This document shows, one piece after another, positions 1-9,293 of a DNA stretch of 64,000 nt. The DNA lies in NCBI RefSeq assembly GCF_900115265.1, contig NZ_FOVU01000001.1, positions 1 to 64,000 of the forward strand, in the 5' to 3' direction. The notes beneath the pieces were generated by a model. The model saw only the letters and a program-made list of their open reading frames with translations, was not told the DNA's origin and ran no database searches. Every line of letters begins with the position of its first letter. Position 1 is the first letter of the stretch. The position numbers and the translations under genes were made by a program. Source of the DNA: Bradyrhizobium sp. Ghvi (lineage in GTDB: Bacteria > Pseudomonadota > Alphaproteobacteria > Rhizobiales > Xanthobacteraceae).

Positions 1-395
1 ACCTTGGGCTCGATGCCTTCGAGCATGGCGACTTCCCGCAAGGGAATGCCGAGCTTCTCGTAGGTCTTCAAAATCTCCGGGTCGATCTCGTCGAGCGAGC
101 TGACCGTCTTCTTCGGCTTCGGCGCCGCGTAGTAATAGAGATCCTGGAAGTCGATCTTGGGATAGTCGACGCGCGCCCAGGTCGGCTCACGCATGGTCAG
201 CCAGCGCCGATAGGCCTCCAGCCGCCACTGCAGCATCCAGTCCGGTTCATTCTTCTTCTGCGAGATGAACTTAACGATCTCTTCCGACAGCCCCTTGGGA
301 GCCTTCTCGGAGTCGATCAGGGTCTCAAACCCATAACGATACTGGTCGACGTCGATGCGCTTCACGCGCTCGACCGTCTCTTGTACCGCTACCAT
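1..395 (-). CDS. sufB: Fe-S cluster assembly protein SufB, 5' part (cut by window edge)
   Basis: The first 131 codons are present and the rest lies left of the window. SufB is the scaffold subunit of the SufBCD complex that builds Fe-S clusters in the cytoplasm. The N-terminus (MVAVQETVERVKRIDVDQYR, then GLSEEIVKFISQKKNEPDWM and LEAYRRWLTM) matches the conserved SufB start. The ATG at 393-395 has GGAG about 8 bases upstream. It lies 193 bases downstream of the nif-type ferredoxin gene on the same strand, so a shared nif-controlled transcript for nitrogenase Fe-S supply is plausible, but that is inference. No other gene is visible between the two. Confidence 0.9.
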   Translation of the reverse strand, partial: MVAVQETVERVKRIDVDQYRYGFETLIDSEKAPKGLSEEIVKFISQKKNEPDWMLQWRLEAYRRWLTMREPTWARVDYPKIDFQDLYYYAAPKPKKTVSSLDEIDPEILKTYEKLGIPLREVAMLEGIEPK

Positions 396-588
396 TGCCC
401 GCTCCACTGGCGCAACGACAACTTCCGGCGGCGAGGATTCCGCCGCAATTTATCCAAGCGGATCGCGCAAATCGCCGGCAATTCGGGGCCAGCGAGTGAG
501 ACAAACAGAAGACGAATCCAATGGGCGGCGGCTGTCGATAGCCTCTTCATCATGTTTCGGGCCGGAGCTCCTCTCATCGGCTACTCAG

Positions 589-783
589 CTATGCCTGCAC
601 GCACGTATCGGGCACCGGGCAAACGGCGGCGCATTGCGGCGCGTCAAAGTGCCCCTCACATTCGGTACACTGGCTCGGATTGATCACATATATATCGTTC
701 TTCAGGCTGATCGCGGCGTTGGGACATTCGAACTCACATGCACCGCAGACGGTGCACTGGGATGCGATTATCTTGTAAGCCAT
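589..783 (-). CDS. fdxN: nif-type 2[4Fe-4S] ferredoxin (FdxN/FrxA family)
   Basis: This 64-residue protein begins [20 protein letters not shown]. The first cluster motif is CxxCxxCxxxC. The second is CxxCx8CxxxC, with the long loop between cysteines that is typical of NifB-associated ferredoxins. Such proteins pass electrons or support FeMo-cofactor synthesis in rhizobia. A longer in-frame start at 912 exists, but the ferredoxin fold begins at 783 and the promoter lies between the two, so the short start is chosen. Usually the gene sits beside nifB and nifZ; here neither is in view. The upstream sigma-54 and NifA motifs indicate expression in bacteroids. Confidence 0.9.
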   Translation of the reverse strand: MAYKIIASQCTVCGACEFECPNAAISLKNDIYVINPSQCTECEGHFDAPQCAAVCPVPDTCVQA

Positions 784-826
784 CACTGCGATTCCATGAG
801 CGAAAGTTGCGGGACAGTTTCTTGCT

Positions 827-843
827 TTCAAGTCTCGTGCCAG
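827..843 (-). promoter_or_regulatory. sigma-54 (-24/-12) promoter candidate for fdxN
   Basis: On the minus strand the sequence CTGGCACGAGACTTGAA matches the RpoN consensus YTGGCACGRNNNTTGCW, except that the -12 dinucleotide is GA instead of GC. GG and GA are separated by 10 bases as required. Transcription would start near 816, leaving a leader of about 33 bases before the fdxN ATG. Confidence 0.65.
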
Positions 844-904
844 CCAGTTTACCGCGATTTTGCCTAAGCTATTTTCGACAACGCAAGTCGCCGCCTCGAC
901 ACGG

Positions 905-920
905 TGTCGCAAATCCTACA
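905..920 (-). promoter_or_regulatory. NifA upstream activator sequence
   Basis: TGTCGCAAATCCTACA is a perfect TGT-N10-ACA motif. Its centre is about 71 bases upstream of the -24 element and near -96 from the predicted start, the usual distance for NifA-activated promoters. The motif is a palindrome, so strand is assigned from the downstream gene. Confidence 0.7.
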
Positions 921-1467
921 ACGCGGATGACAGTCGCTTGAGCTCGATGCCGTGGTTTGCGCATGGTCGATCTCACGGCAGTCAGCGATCAGGTGAACCG
1001 CGTTCGCTAGCCTCCGGGAACGATCTGCGATTCTTCCTGGCCCCTGTCGCGGCAATGATGGATGCGCCGCGTGACTTCAAAACGTTCTCCGCCGGTGTGT
1101 CAGGTCGACCCCGAGCCGCATCTTGATGGTTCCACTCACCGGGAGAGCGGCGGCTTCGGCGACAGCACCACAAAAAACAACCCGCACACTCATCGCCGGC
1201 TGGCGTCTCCTCAGCCAGTCAGAAAGAGTCGCGGCGATCGCGCCAGACAAAGTCGCTCCCGTGATCGCGGTTCCCCAGCGGACCCGCGGAACGCATTCTC
1301 GGTTCCCTTGGATTACCTGGCAAATCCAGGATCCAAATGCTGCACGGACTGAAAGTACATTGTCTCGCATCGTGCGGGGACCGAAGCTAGGCGTTCGTCT
1401 GGTGATCGTGCGCTGCGCTCCGCGTTCGAAATAAATGCCGGCGCCGGTCAGCAGATCGATGGAGCCG
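921..1467. other. Intergenic island DNA, nothing recognised
   Basis: Several frames are open here on both strands, but none gives a recognisable protein or a good ribosome binding site. The minus frame from about 1,370 to 1,077 looks somewhat protein-like and I cannot name it. Confidence 0.4.
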
Positions 1468-1492
1468 AAAAAAAGCCACCCCGAAGGGTGGC
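1468..1492 (-). terminator. Rho-independent terminator of ald
   Basis: On the minus strand GCCACCC and GGGTGGC form a 7-bp stem (1475-1492) followed by seven T residues (complement of 1468-1474). It lies 40 bases after the alanine dehydrogenase stop codon. Confidence 0.85.
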
Positions 1493-1530
1493 CTAAGTCA
1501 GGGAGGAAATGCCCCTAAGGGCCTCTGGGA

Positions 1531-2643
1531 TCAGGCCGCAGCCTGTTCGATCGGTGAGAAGGGCAGCCCAAGGCTTTCGGCCACCGCTTCGTAAGTTAGC
1601 CGGCCCCGATGGACGTTGAGGCCTGCGCGCAAATGCGGATTATCGAGCACGGCGGAAAAGCCCTTGTTGGCCAGAGCCAAACCAAACGGCAGCGTCGCGT
1701 TATTCAGTGCCTGGCTCGAGGTCAGCGGCACGGCTCCGGGCATATTGGCCACGCAATAATGAATGATGCCCTCCACCTCGTAAGTAGGATCAGCGTGAGT
1801 GGTTGGGTGAGATGTCTCAAAGCAGCCGCCCTGATCGATAGCGACGTCCACGAGCACCGCCCTCTTGCGCATCGAGCTCAGCATGCTCCGGCGGACCAGC
1901 TTGGGCGCGCTCGCACCTGGAACGAGCACCGCACCAATCACCACATCCGCCGCAAATACCTCTTCCTCCACGGAGTTGATAGTCGAAAACCTGGTGCGAA
2001 CGCGTCCTTCGAATAGCTCGTCCAACTCGCGGAGCCGGAGTATCGAACGGTCGATGATGGTCACCTCTGCGCCGAGACCAACCGCCATGCGCGCCGCGTG
2101 CGTACCGACGACGCCACCTCCGATCACCACGATACGGGCAGGCTGAACACCGGGCACCCCACCGATCAACAGCCCTCGTCCGCCTGCACTCCGCTTCAGG
2201 GCGCTACCCGCCGCTTCGATCGCAAGCCTACCCGCGACCTCGCTCATCGGCGCGAGCAGCGGAAGACCACCATGCGCATCAGTTACGGTCTCATACGCGA
2301 TCGCAGTGCATCCGGATTTCAGGAGGCCCTTGGCCTGATCCAGGTCGGGGGCCAGATGCAGATAGGTGAACAGGATCTGATTTTCCCGCAGCTGACCCCA
2401 TTCGGACGGCTGTGGTTCCTTAACCTTTACGATCATCTCGCTCGATGCGAATACATCAGCTGCGGAAGTTAGAATCGTTCCGCCAACATTGCGGTAATCG
2501 TCATCGGTTGCACCGATGCCAGCGCCGGCATTGGTCTCGATCATCACCCGGTGGCCTGCTGCCACATATTCGCGGACAGCTCCCGGGGTAAGGCCCACGC
2601 GATATTCGTGCGCCTTGATTTCCTTGGGGACTCCGACCTTCAT
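1531..2643 (-). CDS. ald: Alanine dehydrogenase
   Basis: The 370-residue enzyme interconverts L-alanine and pyruvate plus ammonium with NAD. It has the family N-terminus MKVGVPKEIKAHEYRVGLTP, the substrate-site lysine in VKVKEP and histidine in TYLHLAPD, and a Rossmann nucleotide loop GGGVVGTHAARMA. The reading frame is open further upstream to 2,799, but the family start is the ATG at 2641-2643, which has GGGAG 7 bases upstream. In bacteroids this enzyme contributes to alanine export. No Lrp/AsnC regulator, its frequent neighbour, is seen. A terminator follows directly. Confidence 0.95.
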   Translation of the reverse strand: MKVGVPKEIKAHEYRVGLTPGAVREYVAAGHRVMIETNAGAGIGATDDDYRNVGGTILTSAADVFASSEMIVKVKEPQPSEWGQLRENQILFTYLHLAPDLDQAKGLLKSGCTAIAYETVTDAHGGLPLLAPMSEVAGRLAIEAAGSALKRSAGGRGLLIGGVPGVQPARIVVIGGGVVGTHAARMAVGLGAEVTIIDRSILRLRELDELFEGRVRTRFSTINSVEEEVFAADVVIGAVLVPGASAPKLVRRSMLSSMRKRAVLVDVAIDQGGCFETSHPTTHADPTYEVEGIIHYCVANMPGAVPLTSSQALNNATLPFGLALANKGFSAVLDNPHLRAGLNVHRGRLTYEAVAESLGLPFSPIEQAAA

Positions 2644-3033
2644 TTGAAAACTCCCTGCCTGAAGCGCCTTTCTAATGGGAAGCGAGCAGCGATATTGCGA
2701 CACAGCCATCAAAATGGCGCAGAAATTCAACGATATTTGACAAGCTTCGCAGGATTCCAAAGCCACGGGGTGCCGAGCGGATCGCGTGACCATGCTCACA
2801 GAGCTTAACGGTCAAAAACTGCGCGATGGCGATGAAACGTTTCGAATTGTGTTCTCGGCTCGTGGACAAGCTAACAACTCAAATTCAGCACGCCTGAAGA
2901 GCGAAGTTGCAGTCTGCCGGTTGGGCAGATTGCCCATAGAAGGGGTCGTTTCCAGACCTAAAGGGTGATGGTGATTGCTCATGACCATTGATCATAAATT
3001 TGGCTTCCAAAAGATGGATGATGCGCAGCCTGT
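2644..3033. other. Intergenic region upstream of ald
   Basis: The region is AT-richer by eye than the genes around it. No gene is recognised. The ald promoter should lie here, but I see no clear sigma-54 or nod-box motif. Confidence 0.4.
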
Positions 3034-4057
3034 TCAACAGATCCGAGGCAATTGTTCGCCCCACGACCAGTCGAGGAGTCGTGGACCACCGAAACCGGTC
3101 GCCATCTGCATAAATTTCCGATTGTCAGCCACCGCTTCGCCAATATCAGCTGCGCCGGACCCGAGCGGGTGCGCCTTCATGGCTGCAAGCACGGCATCGG
3201 CCAAATCAGGCGCGACGATCGCAACGAGCTTGCCTTCGTTGGCGACATGGATCTGATCCAGTCCACGGAGTTCACAGATAGCCGCGCCCGCCGGCTTCAC
3301 CGGAATAGATGTTTCCTGCAGACGGAACCCGAGCTCGGATTGATGCGCAATCTCGTTGAGGGTCGCGGCAAGCCCACCGCGCGTGGGGTCGCGCATCCAT
3401 GGATGCCGGCTACCTCCGGCGGCAACCATGAGCGCTACGAGGTTATGCAACGCTGCGGAATCCGAGAGCCCTCGGTTTGAAATGGGAGGTTCTGACGTTT
3501 TGACATGATCGCCACCCCATGATCGCCGAGGCTACCGGCCACAAGCACACGGTCCCCGACCCTTGCCTTGTCGGCGGAGAGATCGAGCCCATCGGCCACA
3601 ATCCCGATCCGGTCGTAGAGATGAACAGACCATCCGCCTTGCCTCGCTCGACGACCTTGGTGTCTCCGGCAATGATGTGAACGCCAGCCGTGCGCGCTGC
3701 CGTGCCCATGGAATCCGCGATCGCCTTCAGATCCGAAAACGGGAAGCCCTCTCGATGAGAAAACCGGCCGACAGATAGAGAGGACGCACGCCGGAAACGC
3801 GACATCATTGATCGTGCCGTGCACAGGCAATGACCCGATATTGCCGCCGGGAAAGAACAGCGGCGAGACCACATAGCCATCGGTCGTCATCACCATCCTG
3901 CCTGCCGCAACTCAAACGCCGACTGATCGTTGCAGCGGGCGAGCCATTCATTGCCAAAGGCTTGGTGACGTGCCATAGCACGGCCGCGGGATCCGTGGGA
4001 AAGATCAACGCCTCCATTCTCGATGTCGAGCTTGCGTTGATAGCCCTTTACTCTCAT
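3034..4057 (-). pseudogene. hypE: hypE pseudogene (hydrogenase maturation protein HypE), multiply frameshifted
   Basis: HypE converts carbamoyl to cyanide on its C-terminal cysteine for the NiFe-hydrogenase active site. Matching blocks appear in order across three frames: YQRKLDIENGGVDLSHGS at the start, then FGNEWLARCNDQSAFEL, TTDGYVVSPLFFPGGNIG, LKAIADSMGTAARTAG, VGDRVLVAGSLGDHGVAIM, MRDPTRGGLAATLNEIAHQS and the essential C-terminus PRIC. At least five frame shifts separate these blocks. After RAMA roughly eight codons are missing. A single C appears to be lost near 3,905 in the LPAGRM segment. The protein cannot be made as a whole. It overlaps the end of the hypD remnant by ATGA. Confidence 0.9.
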
Positions 4058-4317
4058 GACGTTCGCCTCAACGGTTCAATTTGCGCGTAAGCCCGTTTCA
4101 GCTTCAGTCCACTGTTGGGCACAAGTCCGAGCCCACGCCATTCAAACTGCTCGCGCAGTTCGAATACCTGCAATACCCCGTCTTTGGCGCGCCGATTGCC
4201 TTCACGCGTCACCGCGCGACTGTACTGGTTCTCCACGTCGTGGCGACCTTCGTTCACCTGCCGCACCAGCATTACGATCGCCTTTAACACATCGAGGGGT
4301 TCAAATCCCACGATCAC
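4054..4317 (-). pseudogene. hypD: hypD remnant (C-terminal fragment)
   Basis: The frame reads IVGFEPLDVLKAIVMLVRQ, then EGRHDVENQYSRAV and FEWRGLGLVPNSGLKLKRAYA, matching the middle to late part of HypD, the Fe-S protein that works with HypC on Fe(CN)2CO assembly. It ends in PLRRTS just after the AYA segment and lacks the cysteine-rich C-terminal region. The N-terminal two thirds are also absent. The few codons before the ATG (LLAEQCGKP) continue the same frame. Gene order hypD-hypE is that of hup/hyp clusters. Confidence 0.8.
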
Positions 4318-4344
4318 GATCGGCTTGCCACATTGTTCTGCCAG

Positions 4345-4836
4345 GAGGCTCTTAAGGCTGCGTACCGATACCGGACTGCCCTCCAGTCTTTATCAGACTT
4401 GCCGATTGCGACAAATGAGGCGTTAAAGCCGCTGATAGCCGCTACTGCGCAAGCAGCAAGAGAAACCGCAATGTGAGCGGCGATGCGCAGACTGCCTTTT
4501 TAGGCCTGATCAATCCGACCTGCCTTTGATCCCAAGCGGCTCGCCGCAGGGCATCGCTGCAGGAGCGAGAGCCTGGACGTCCAAAGCTATCGGAGGAGCG
4601 TTCATCGCGCCAGTCGATCGATAGCCATGCGCGATCGTCTTGGCGCATCGCGACACCAACCCGCTTGCAAGAGCTTCTTCGTCATAGCGGAGGTAATCTC
4701 GTTAGTGAAGCACTGGCGTCCGGCCAACGCGGATAGCAGGTGACGCCTCCGGCTTTCAGTCGACATCGACCCGTACGAGCAGCACTGTCTGCCGACTACC
4801 CAAAACGGTTCGCCGAGCCTTTCGGCGGAAAGCGCA
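4345..4836. other. Intergenic region, possible further hyp decay
   Basis: No intact gene is seen. Minus-strand frames carry a hydrophobic stretch around 4,380-4,480 that I cannot assign. The region probably belongs to the same decayed cluster, but nothing proves it. Confidence 0.3.
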
Positions 4837-6099
4837 TTATCGGATTATTGCAGCATAGACGATATACTGGACTTGTTCGCGGTAATACTTCCGGATTTCT
4901 CCGGGCGCTGCCGTTCCGACCACCACGACGAGACGCTCCTTTGGGTCGCAGAAAAATTGTGTCCCGTAGGCGCCAGTCCAGGAGAACTCACCTGGATTGC
5001 CCGGAACCGCCGAAAGACCCTCGTTTGTTCGTACAGCCACTCCGAGTCCGAAGCCGAAGCCGCCACGGTGAGCCTCCACATTGGCGACCTTATTTTTGAT
5101 CTGTGCCCCGAGGTGGTCGGAGATCATGTGGCGCACCGTCTTCGGACCGAGAATGCGCTGCCCATCGAGCTCCCCGCCGTTGAGCAGCATTTGTCCAAAG
5201 CGCACGTAGTCACCGACTGTCGCAAATGCGCAGGCTCCGCCGCAGTCAAACTTCGACGGACTTTCGAGGAGGTCAATGGCTTGTGGCTTTCCCGTCAGCG
5301 GGTCGCCTGGAAATGGATGCGCGAGACGCTCGCGTTGTGACTCCGACAACTGGAAAGTGGCATCCTCCATTCCGATGGGCTTCCACAGATTGCTGGCAAG
5401 ATAGTGGCCCAATCGCTGTTCGCTGACCTGTTCCACGACAGCTCCCAGCACATCGGTCGAAAAGCCGTATTCGAATTCCGTCCCCGGTTGGTGCGCTAGT
5501 GGTAGCTTGGTAATGGCTTCGATGAACGCCTGCTTATCGCCCCTTAGTGGCGGAGCGGCGAAATCGGGATAGAGACGCGCCACTTGGTCTAAGCTGTCGG
5601 GGGGCGCGCCATAGGTGAGCCCAGACGTGTGGCGATATAAATCGTGGATGTAGATCGGAGAACTCTGCGCTTGAAATTCTAATGAGCCATCATGCTGTGG
5701 CACTCCCACCTTCATGTTCGCGAATTCCGGGTAGTAATCCGTGAGCCTGGCCTGTAGAGGCAGCCGACCTTGCTCCATGAGGATAAGCCCCGCAACGGCC
5801 ACCATCGGCTTGGTCATAGACGCAAGCGCGAACATCGCGTCGAGCCGCATCGACTTTCCTTTTGCAGGATCGAGTTGCCCGTACGCCTTGTAGTGAATCA
5901 GCTTGCCGTCTCTACCGATTGCAACCACCGCCCCCGGCACGCGTCGATTCGCGATTTCGCGAGCGAAGAACTCGTCTAGCTTGGAGAGGCGCTGCTCAGA
6001 AACGCCGAGGTCATCGGCCCTCGCTTCGGGCAGAGGCGCGGAGTGCACCGCATTGAAGCCGATTCCAGCAGCCCCAGCGGCCATGACAACCTTGTTCAT
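4837..6099 (-). CDS. Secreted serine hydrolase, beta-lactamase class C / esterase family
   Basis: The 420-residue protein starts MNKVVMAAGAAGIGF, a short hydrophobic export signal ending near residue 28. The catalytic SxxK is SMTK at residues 94-97 (ASMTKPM). The tyrosine of the second motif is in FEYGFSTDVLG. A late glycine-rich segment is RGGFGFGLGV. These features fit the EstB/penicillin-binding-like hydrolases; the substrate cannot be told from sequence. The start at 6,099 has GAGG six bases upstream and is preferred over the extended frame to 6,207, which would overlap modB. Its place between decayed hydrogenase genes and modB gives no functional clue. Confidence 0.85.
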   Translation of the reverse strand: MNKVVMAAGAAGIGFNAVHSAPLPEARADDLGVSEQRLSKLDEFFAREIANRRVPGAVVAIGRDGKLIHYKAYGQLDPAKGKSMRLDAMFALASMTKPMVAVAGLILMEQGRLPLQARLTDYYPEFANMKVGVPQHDGSLEFQAQSSPIYIHDLYRHTSGLTYGAPPDSLDQVARLYPDFAAPPLRGDKQAFIEAITKLPLAHQPGTEFEYGFSTDVLGAVVEQVSEQRLGHYLASNLWKPIGMEDATFQLSESQRERLAHPFPGDPLTGKPQAIDLLESPSKFDCGGACAFATVGDYVRFGQMLLNGGELDGQRILGPKTVRHMISDHLGAQIKNKVANVEAHRGGFGFGLGVAVRTNEGLSAVPGNPGEFSWTGAYGTQFFCDPKERLVVVVGTAAPGEIRKYYREQVQYIVYAAIIR

Positions 6100-6178
6100 C
6101 GTAGCCTCGCAACGATTAATGGACCCGGCTTGCAATACTGCTGCTGGGTCGTGATCGGATTTGTCCGGCCGGCAGGGC

Positions 6179-6868
6179 CTAAGACGGTTCGGTGCGTCTC
6201 CTGGCACAGCGTCTGTCGATGAGGGCTAAGGTGAAGATTGCCGCAAAGGCGAACATCACCATACCGCCGGCAATCACACTCGCCTCGTGCCAGCGCGATG
6301 CTTGGACGTAGTCTACAACGTACGCTGACAGCACCTTGGTGCGCCCAGGAATGTTGCCGCCGATCATCATCACCACGCCGAATGTGCCGATCGTATGAGA
6401 AAAGCCAACCACCGCGGCTTTAACAAACTCCAATCGCGCCAGCGGTCCGCTGATGGTGATGAAGGCATACAACCACGAAACGCGCCTCGTAGTTTCTAAC
6501 GGACTATCGCCTATCGCAACAAAGGCGTTACGGATCGGCTGCATCACCAAGGGCAGTGCCGAGACGACCGATCCGACCACGATTCCTGCGAAAGTAAAAG
6601 CGAGCGTGCGCTCGCCCCACAAAGAGGCGAGAACGCCACCCGGTCCGCTGGGGCCGAGCAAAATGAGGACGCAAAAACCGAGAGCCGTCGGCGGTAGCAC
6701 CAGCGGCAGCACGACCATCGTCGCCACCGCCTCGCTCAAAAGAGTCTTTGAGCGCGTTAACCACCAAGCCAGGGGCACACTGATGACAAGGAGGATCACG
6801 GTCGTCACGCTGGCGAGCTCAATCGTGAGCGCAACGGATTGCGCAATCTCTGCCGAAAAGACATCCAT
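6179..6868 (-). CDS. modB: Molybdate ABC transporter permease ModB, orphan
   Basis: The 229-residue inner-membrane protein has five or six hydrophobic segments and the ModB signature VLPLVLPPTALGF. In its cytoplasmic loop the usual EAA...G...I..P motif reads ETTRRVSWLYAFITISGPLA, so the second and third positions are TT and the glycine is replaced by serine. GGNIPGRTKVLS near residue 175 is well kept. No modA precedes it and no modC follows; the next gene downstream is the serine hydrolase. Molybdate feeds nitrogenase, which would explain its presence in a symbiosis island. With its partners missing and the coupling loop altered, it may be non-functional. Confidence 0.85.
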   Translation of the reverse strand: MDVFSAEIAQSVALTIELASVTTVILLVISVPLAWWLTRSKTLLSEAVATMVVLPLVLPPTALGFCVLILLGPSGPGGVLASLWGERTLAFTFAGIVVGSVVSALPLVMQPIRNAFVAIGDSPLETTRRVSWLYAFITISGPLARLEFVKAAVVGFSHTIGTFGVVMMIGGNIPGRTKVLSAYVVDYVQASRWHEASVIAGGMVMFAFAAIFTLALIDRRCARRRTEPS

Positions 6869-7536
6869 GTGCGTCAGCCCAACACTGAAAGCATGTCGCC
6901 TTACCGGTCCAGTGACCGCATACGCGTTCGGCTCGCCGAGGTATGTGGCGCGGATCGAACCTTAGCCGCGCCGCACTTCGTGGCGGCCGCCACATTCACG
7001 CGCATCATTTCTGCGAGCAAGAGCAGCATCGCAAGTCTCATCGGCAACTCCCGTGACAGGGCCGCTTCCATCCATCTGACCGCGGCACCTCTTCGTTGGT
7101 CATCAGCAATTCCTGTGCCTCGTGCGAACTGTGGCGCGCTCCATGTGCACGTGGAGAAATTCGCATAGACGTCGAGGTCGCAGTGGCATGGACCAAACGC
7201 TATGTCAGATTTCTGGCATCTTTGTTGCCGAGCAGACAGCGACAGCCGCGCAACGAAACGGCAGAATTTGACGCCGCCAGAGACGCCTATTTGGTCTGGC
7301 GGTGGCTCAAACGCCGCCCACGCCGCGCCGGTAGTGGAACGGATCGCAGCAAACCTGCGCTTTGGCCAGCGACGCGAGCGATCCAGCTGAGTAATCATCG
7401 TAACGCCGCACCGAATGCGACTCCTTAGCACAGGCCTGGAGGCAAATGCCCCGTGCACGAACGAGCTTTGCCGCTAGCGAGAAGGCAGTGCATCGGTTCA
7501 AGATTATTGCTGCGCATTCGAATTTCCTAAGCCAGG
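6869..7536. other. Intergenic island DNA upstream of modB
   Basis: No gene is recognised. A minus-strand signal-peptide-like stretch (MRLAMLLLLAEMM, near 7,030) could be the ghost of a modA start, but no ModA domain follows. The frame directly ahead of the modB ATG is open for about 35 codons. Confidence 0.35.
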
Positions 7537-7584
7537 CTTTCATCGCGTGGATGAGTACAATCCAAACTGTCAATTTTACCAATG
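7537..7584 (+). promoter_or_regulatory. nod box (NodD binding site) upstream of dctA
   Basis: The 3' half reads ATCCAAACTGTCAATTTTA then CCAATG, which matches 22 of 25 positions of the nod-box core ATC-N-AAACAATCRATTTTACCAATC. The 5' half contains CGTGGATG at the right distance. Ungapped alignment to classic rhizobial nodA boxes, quoted from memory, gives about 36 of 48 identities. The motif reads toward the plus strand. The first gene downstream is dctA, about 400 bases away. Confidence 0.75.
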
Positions 7585-7802
7585 TCACCTACTGTTGCAT
7601 CCATCTCAGCGGTCGGCGCATATCGATCACGCTCGGGCTTCCATCCCGAGACGGGACTCCGCTAATGCAACCATCCGATTAAGCTAGGCCTCACGCTGCA
7701 ACTTTTTGTGCGACCTAGTGAAAGTGGGCCGAGCACTCAACCGGTGCTGCCCGGAGACAGACGGTTTGTCCGAGACCACTCATTCGAGCGCACTTTGGGC
7801 AT

Positions 7803-7819
7803 CTGGTGCAGATCTTGCT
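7803..7819 (+). promoter_or_regulatory. -24/-12 sigma-54-like promoter of dctA
   Basis: CTGGTGCAGATCTTGCT has GG and GC separated by exactly 10 bases and a perfect TTGCT at -12. Three positions of the CACG block differ from consensus. Rhizobial dctA genes are known to use RpoN with DctD, so the location (about 150 bases before the start codon) is expected. No DctD site could be recognised. Confidence 0.5.
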
Positions 7820-7982
7820 TAACGAGAAGGATAACGCAACAAACGCCTGCCTTTAGAACGACGCGCCGGCTCTCGGAACCGTCCTTCAATCGGACACGGC
7901 CAAAATGACGAATCTCGTATGACGCTGTCGTCTCTCAACGACGCGGCGAATCACATTCGAGCATATTCGGGAAGGAAGCGTC

Positions 7983-9293
7983 ATGACCACCATGGCAACT
8001 GCGGCGCCCGCGCGCGAGTCGCAAGCTTGGTATAAGATTCTCTACGTGCAGGTGCTGATCGCGATCTTGATTGGCGCCATAGTCGGTTGCCTATGGCCGT
8101 CTGTCGCGACCAATGACTGGGTCAAGGCGCTCGGTGACGGGTTCATCAAGCTCATCAAGATGGTGATCGCGCCGATTATTTTCTGTACCGTCACATCCGG
8201 TATTGCGCATATTCAGGATGCAAAGAAAGTCGGGCGCGTCGGCGTCAAGGCGCTGATCTATTTCGAGATCGTGTCCAGCTTTGCCCTGCTCTTGGGCCTT
8301 CTTATGGGCAATCTGGTCCAAATCGGCCATGGGCTTGCAGTCAAGCCGGATGCTGCGGCCGTCGCCAATTACGTCAAGCAGGCGGAAGCCTCGAAGACCG
8401 TCGATTTCTTTCTCAACATCATTCCCGATACCGTGGTCGGCGCCTTCGCTCGCGGCGATGTTCTGCAGGTTCTCCTGTTCGCGATCCTATTCGGCTTTTC
8501 GCTGATGGCGTTGGGAGACCGTGGGGAGCGGCTGCGAGGCATGATTGACGACGTCGTGCACGCGGTGTTCGGCGTAATCGCTATCATCATGAAAGCGGCC
8601 CCGGTCGGCGCCTTCGGTGCCATGGCCTTCACTATCGGCAAGTTCGGGCCGGCAGCACTCGGCAATTTGATCGGTCTAATCGCATTGTTTTACGCGACGG
8701 CGGCGTTGTTTATCGTGGTGGTACTCGGTTTGATCGCGCGCCTCGTCGGCTTTTCAATCTTCAAGTTCATTGTGTATATCAAGGACGAGATCCTGATCGT
8801 GCTCGGCACATCGTCCTCCGAAAGCGCGCTACCGCAATTAATGGAGAAGCTCGAAGGACTGGGCTGCTCCAAACCCGTGGTCGGCCTGGTGGTGCCAACT
8901 GGTTACTCCTTCAACCTCGACGGCACAAATATCTATATGACGCTTGCGACATTGTTCATTGCCCAGGCACTCGGGGTCGATCTCACCTTTGGCCAGCAGC
9001 TCACGATCCTGCTCGTGGCAATGCTAACGTCGAAGGGAGCAAGCGGCGTCACCGGCGCGGGCTTCATCACGCTTGCTGCGACGTTGTCGGTAGTCAACCC
9101 AGCGCTGGTGCCGGGCATGGCAATCGTGTTTTCGATCGACAAATTCATGAGCGAGGTGCGGGCCCTTACAAACATCACCGGCAATGGCATCGCCGCCGTA
9201 TTCGTATCCTGGTGGGAAGACGAGCTCGAGCACGCGACGCTGCAGGCGCGGCTCAACCAGCCCACTGCTTCCACCAATATTGACACACGATGA
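7983..9293 (+). CDS. dctA: C4-dicarboxylate transporter DctA
   Basis: The 436-residue inner-membrane symporter imports succinate, malate and fumarate, the main carbon supply of bacteroids. It carries the serine-rich loop [10 protein letters not shown] and the binding-site signature NLDGTNIYM, followed by [11 protein letters not shown]. The dicarboxylate/amino acid:cation symporter fold is complete. The ATG at 7983 follows GGAAGG with suitable spacing. No dctB or dctD is adjacent. The upstream region holds a nod box and a sigma-54-like promoter, suggesting that this island copy has symbiotic control distinct from a housekeeping dctA. Confidence 0.95.
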   Translation: MTTMATAAPARESQAWYKILYVQVLIAILIGAIVGCLWPSVATNDWVKALGDGFIKLIKMVIAPIIFCTVTSGIAHIQDAKKVGRVGVKALIYFEIVSSFALLLGLLMGNLVQIGHGLAVKPDAAAVANYVKQAEASKTVDFFLNIIPDTVVGAFARGDVLQVLLFAILFGFSLMALGDRGERLRGMIDDVVHAVFGVIAIIMKAAPVGAFGAMAFTIGKFGPAALGNLIGLIALFYATAALFIVVVLGLIARLVGFSIFKFIVYIKDEILIVLGTSSSESALPQLMEKLEGLGCSKPVVGLVVPTGYSFNLDGTNIYMTLATLFIAQALGVDLTFGQQLTILLVAMLTSKGASGVTGAGFITLAATLSVVNPALVPGMAIVFSIDKFMSEVRALTNITGNGIAAVFVSWWEDELEHATLQARLNQPTASTNIDTR

